A stretch of 64,000 bases of DNA from Manis javanica (lineage: Eukaryota > Chordata > Mammalia > Pholidota > Manidae). The stretch lies in contig NC_133158.1 of the NCBI RefSeq assembly GCF_040802235.1, positions 35,964,001-36,028,000 on the forward strand. Reading direction: 5' to 3'. The position numbers and the translations under genes were made by a program. Numbering within the stretch: position 1 is the first letter of the stretch; each line of letters starts with the position of its first letter. The notes below the pieces were generated by a model that saw only the letters and a list, made by a program, of their open reading frames with translations, was not told the DNA's origin and did no database searches. Positions 60,691-64,000 of the stretch are shown piece by piece.

Positions 60691-61088
60691 CCTCTATTTT
60701 CGTGGTAAATTCCTGAATAGCATAGTGGCATTTGATCTGAAATTTAATTATGTTCATTTGAAATAGAACAATTCAAAAATATTGGTGATATCTTACTTAA
60801 TGCCCAGAATTTGATACAATGCACATTCCAAATTTTTTAGTGTGTCAAGAATTTAATATTCTTAAAGCTAGTGTGGGTGGGCTAAGTGCAGTATACCTGT
60901 GTTTGTGCTATTGCCACACGGTGGCACCATCCTGACAAACTGAAGCATGTGCTGTAACCCAGTGTTCGTGGATCAGAACTCCTCCAAGTGGTTAGAAAAA
61001 CAAGTGCCCTCTTTTTCCTCCTTCCTTCCTCCTTCCTTGTCTTTTTGTTTCTTTCCGGAGTAACCACAATTTAAATATACAGCCTCTA

Positions 61089-61523
61089 GGTATTATGCTC
61101 AGTGAAATAAGCCAGGCAGAGAAAGACAAGTACCAAATGATTTCACTCATATGTGGAGTACAAGAACAAAGGAAAACTGAAGGAACAAAACAACAGCAGA
61201 ATCACAGAACCCAAGAATGGACTAACAGGTACCAAAGGGAAAGGGACTGGGGAGGATGGGTGGGAAGGGAGGGATAAGTGGGGGGAGAAAGAAAGGGGGC
61301 ATTACGATTAGCATGTATAATGTTGGGGGGGCACAGGGAGGGCTGTGCAACACAGAAGACAAGTAGTGATTTTACAGCATCTTCCTACACTGATGGACAG
61401 TGACTGTGAAGGGGTATGTGGGGGGGACTTGGTGAAGGGGGGAGCCTAGTAAACATAATGTCCTTCATATAATTGTAGATTAATGATCAAAATAAAATTA
61501 AAAAAAAATTTTTTTAAATAAAT
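61089..61523 (+). mobile_element. Young 5'-truncated LINE-1
   Basis: A perfect 16-bp target duplication, aaatatacagcctcta, lies at 61073-61088 and 61524-61539. The element begins in the last codons of ORF2 (reading SEISQAEKDKYQMISLICGV and on) and continues through the 3' UTR ('tgatggacagtgactgtgaa', 'ataatgtccttcatataatt') to an A-rich tail. Intact target duplications and little decay make it the youngest insertion in the window. Confidence 0.9.
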
Positions 61524-62219
61524 AAATATACAGCCTCTAATATCACCCCGCTTTCTTTGGCAGTGCCCAGGCTAGTGCTGAAAATGTGCCATCAGAAATA
61601 AAGGTGGGAGAACAGCAGCCCTTCAAACTGCCAGTTTCCACGGCATGACCCAGCCAGAGGGACCTGGGAGATCTGCCCTCCCCGCCACGAAACCAGTGCC
61701 TGTGCTTCCCCACAGCAGACCTGCCCCTCCCACTGCAGCCCAGGGGGTCTGAGGCAAGAGGAGAAAGGTTTTTGTCTCTTCCTTGTTTATAAATTGCCCA
61801 AGAGCAGGAGCACACAGGGTCAGGGGCAGAGTGCAGGGGGAGGAGAGCAGTCTGAGGCCCGGGTGGGGCTGGCGTGATAAATCTCACAGCAAAACAGGAG
61901 GAAGGGTGATGTTTTCGACTCACAGGAGCACTGGTGAGGGAAAGGGAAGAAGGCTATGGAAATGTAGCTATGAAAGGTCACTTTTTTGGAAACTGCAGGC
62001 AGAGCCAAAGCTAATATAAACCATGAAACAGATTTTTGTCAACCAAAGGCTCTTAAGATTGGTTTGTCACCTCTGAGCAATGAGCTAGGCCAAAGTGATC
62101 TCACCCCATCAGTGGTTAAACACACAGAGGTCACACCTCTGCTGTTTCAAGCCTAGGGCAGGAGCCCTACAAAGATCTGCCTCCTGGGGTCCCTGGCACA
62201 CAAGTAGCCAGGGCCTGCG

Positions 62220-62330
62220 GGCCAGGAAGAAGCCTGGGATTGGGTCCCACATCCGCCAGGGACACCTGTAGGATGTCAGGCCTGATGCTTCTCCACTCAA
62301 GAGCCTTGGTTTCCTCAAATTCAGGACTCT
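62220..62330 (+). repeat. MIR fossil at the inner edge of arm B
   Basis: 'ccaggaagaagcctgggatt' followed by 'gagccttggtttcctcaaat' is a diverged MIR core that runs into arm B of the inverted duplication. Confidence 0.55.
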
Positions 62331-63430
62331 AATTCCTGTCCTGCCTGCATCTCAGGAAGCCACCAGGAAATAACCAGGCAGAGAGGAGCCTCGTAAACAG
62401 GCTGGAACAGCGGGCTCCTGTTTCCATCTGTGTCCCCAGCAGTAGAAGCCTCAATTCCACTGACTGAATGAGGAGGCCCTAGAGCCCTGGGCATCCCAGA
62501 TGGCCCACACACCTGGCACTCGCCAGCAACTACCTCTTCCAGGGAGAAATGCCTGTTGTTTGAGTGTCCTGCTCTTACCCAGGGCCCTGTGCCCCAGCGT
62601 GCCCACATGTGCCCCTTCGAAGAAAACCCCAGAACTAGGCCTGTCTGAGCCGGGCCCCGTGTCCCCTGAGGCTCAGACCAGGGAAGTCTGACACAAGGCA
62701 TCCCGTCCCACTCACGTCCCTCTCATCCCCACAGCTCAGAAGTCCCCCCCCTGGTCACCTTCCTCCCTGGGCCCCTGCCCACCCCCTGCAGCCTCCACCT
62801 GCCCTGCTCCTGCCTCCTGTCTCCACACCTGGCTGCAGGGAGCCTCCCAGGGTAAGCTACGCACTGACCAGGCCACCCCCTTGCTCCGACCCTGCTAGGC
62901 TCCCTGCTGCCCTCAGGCCCCCCAAGAGGCCAGCACCATCCAGGCCCGGCCGCTTTGTCCCTGACACTGGCCATCCCCAGCCCCGCGCGGCTCTGCCATT
63001 TCCTGTGATGCTGCTTCCCTGGCAGGCAGACCCTGACCTGCCTGAGGAGCAGAACCGCTCCGGGTGGGGGGGCCTCTCCAGGCAGGGCCTCTGGTTCCCA
63101 AGCACTTTGCTGGGACCTTGCCCCAAATGACAGCCGCCTGTGCCTGCCACTGACTCTGACACTCTGGGGGGCCCCTCCAGGGGGTGGGGGCCCCACTACT
63201 GCCTAGGGGGGCTGCATCCTGTGCCAGTTCTCCCCCTGGACCCACCTCACGCTTCCACCACCCCGCATTCCAGGTGCTCACCAACCACCTCTTCCAGGCA
63301 TGGTGAGCTCTGCCCACCCACCTCAGCCCCCAAGTGAGCCAAACCAGGCCCACTTCTCTCACACTCAGGCTGCTGTTTAGGGGTCTCTCCATCGCCTCAG
63401 GACAGGCAGCCACGGAACAAGCTACAGACA
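62300..63430 (-). repeat. Inverted duplication, arm B (partner 24990-26176)
   Basis: Its complement aligns to 24990-26176. Identity is highest in 62300-62760 and falls toward 63430. It lacks about 45 bp of arm A. Its outer end lies just past the predicted ISY1 poly(A) signal and its inner end faces the RAB43 promoter side. Confidence 0.9.
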
Positions 63431-63439
63431 TGGAGGTTT

Positions 63440-64000
63440 CCCTTCGTATAAAAATTTTTAATAAAAATAGCTCCCTGAAGAACCAGTCATAAAGCAGAAA
63501 TAGCAGACTCTGACCTGGCCTCCTGGGGAGGAGGGAGTGAGGCAGGCTGGCCAGACCAGAGAGATTGAGAGCAGTGCCTGCCCACAGGGACAGCTGTGGT
63601 TGGCTGTTGACATGCGGGATGTGGGCTTAGAGTTAACACCATCTTCTCATTTTTCAGGAGATACAAATATGTCTTTTTAGTAAAAACTGCACTTTTTGAG
63701 TGGTGGTCACTAATTTATCACCTTCCCCCCAAATGATAGAAGGCTAAATAAATACAGGTAACTAGCCAGCAGCCTGTTATATACACTCAAGACAAAAATA
63801 AGTGGATTCATATAGTAGAAAAAGGTCTGTACAAAGGTGACCACTGAAGTGTTCAACACACAGACAGCCTGCCAGGGCACAGGGGCACGGGGGCACGGGG
63901 CAGACTCTGGTCTGTGGATCAGTCGATAAGAAGATGCAAGTAGAAAAATTAATGGTGAGAAGGACCAGGAAGCCTCGCAGGGCTCACTGGCCTGCCTGCA
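63440..64000 (-). other. ISY1: Probable ISY1 3' UTR (partial)
   Basis: The minus strand shows UTR-like AU-rich sequence upstream of an ATTAAA at 63457-63462. ISY1 (a spliceosome-associated protein) is the next minus-strand gene after RAB43 in human, a few kb away, which fits. No ISY1 coding exon is inside the window, so the call rests on position and sequence character. Confidence 0.5.
63457..63462 (-). terminator. ISY1: Probable ISY1 poly(A) signal ATTAAA
   Basis: ATTAAA on the minus strand lies between the UTR-like sequence and arm B of the inverted duplication. Confidence 0.45.

Overview
The window is nuclear DNA from a placental mammal. It holds parts or all of four neighbouring genes in the order and orientation I know from human 3q21.3: the last three coding exons of EFCC1 (+), complete GP9 (+), complete RAB43 (-, three coding exons over about 28 kb), and at the right edge what is probably the 3' UTR of ISY1 (-). 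The rest is introns, UTRs and intergenic DNA with old LINE-1, LINE-2, MIR, hAT, Tigger and LTR fossils. I saw no Alu, CAN-SINE, ERE, BovB-linked or other lineage-specific SINE in 64 kb. The youngest insertion is a LINE-1 3' end of a type I associate with Laurasiatheria. A laurasiatherian without an active SINE, such as a pangolin, would fit, but this is a weak inference.

Layout. 1-2890: end of EFCC1, a coiled-coil protein. 2891-17640: intergenic, with a rearranged old L1 (5195-7920) and a run of old medium-reiterated repeats (10900-14560) split by an MLT1 LTR. 17664-19355: GP9, with a GATA/ETS promoter, a non-coding first exon, a single coding exon and a probable poly(A) signal. 19356-27020: intergenic, with a hAT fossil, MER5A and arm A of an inverted duplication (24990-26176). 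27021-59360: RAB43, with a long 3' UTR, exon 3, exon 2, a 25-kb intron 1 full of repeats, then exon 1 in a CpG island. 59361-63440: intergenic, with a young L1 and arm B of the inverted duplication (62300-63430). 63440-64000: probable ISY1 3' UTR.

The genes do unrelated jobs. GP9 encodes a subunit of the platelet GPIb-IX-V receptor. RAB43 encodes a Golgi/ER-traffic small GTPase. EFCC1 is a poorly characterised EF-hand and coiled-coil protein. In human, ISY1 and RAB43 also give a known read-through transcript.

I found no new biological system. The most interesting structures are: (1) a 1.1-1.2 kb inverted duplication whose arms enclose the whole RAB43 gene and whose identity rises sharply toward the inner ends, which suggests gene conversion or recent exchange; (2) a 5'-truncated L1 with clear target-site duplications that carries a 3'-transduced segment ending at an LTR-like poly(A) signal; (3) a degenerate GC-box-bearing repeat in the RAB43 CpG island; (4) a 52-bp perfect alternating purine-pyrimidine tract. 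Repeat boundaries are by eye, usually good to 10-50 bases. Family names come from remembered consensus sequences and were not searched.
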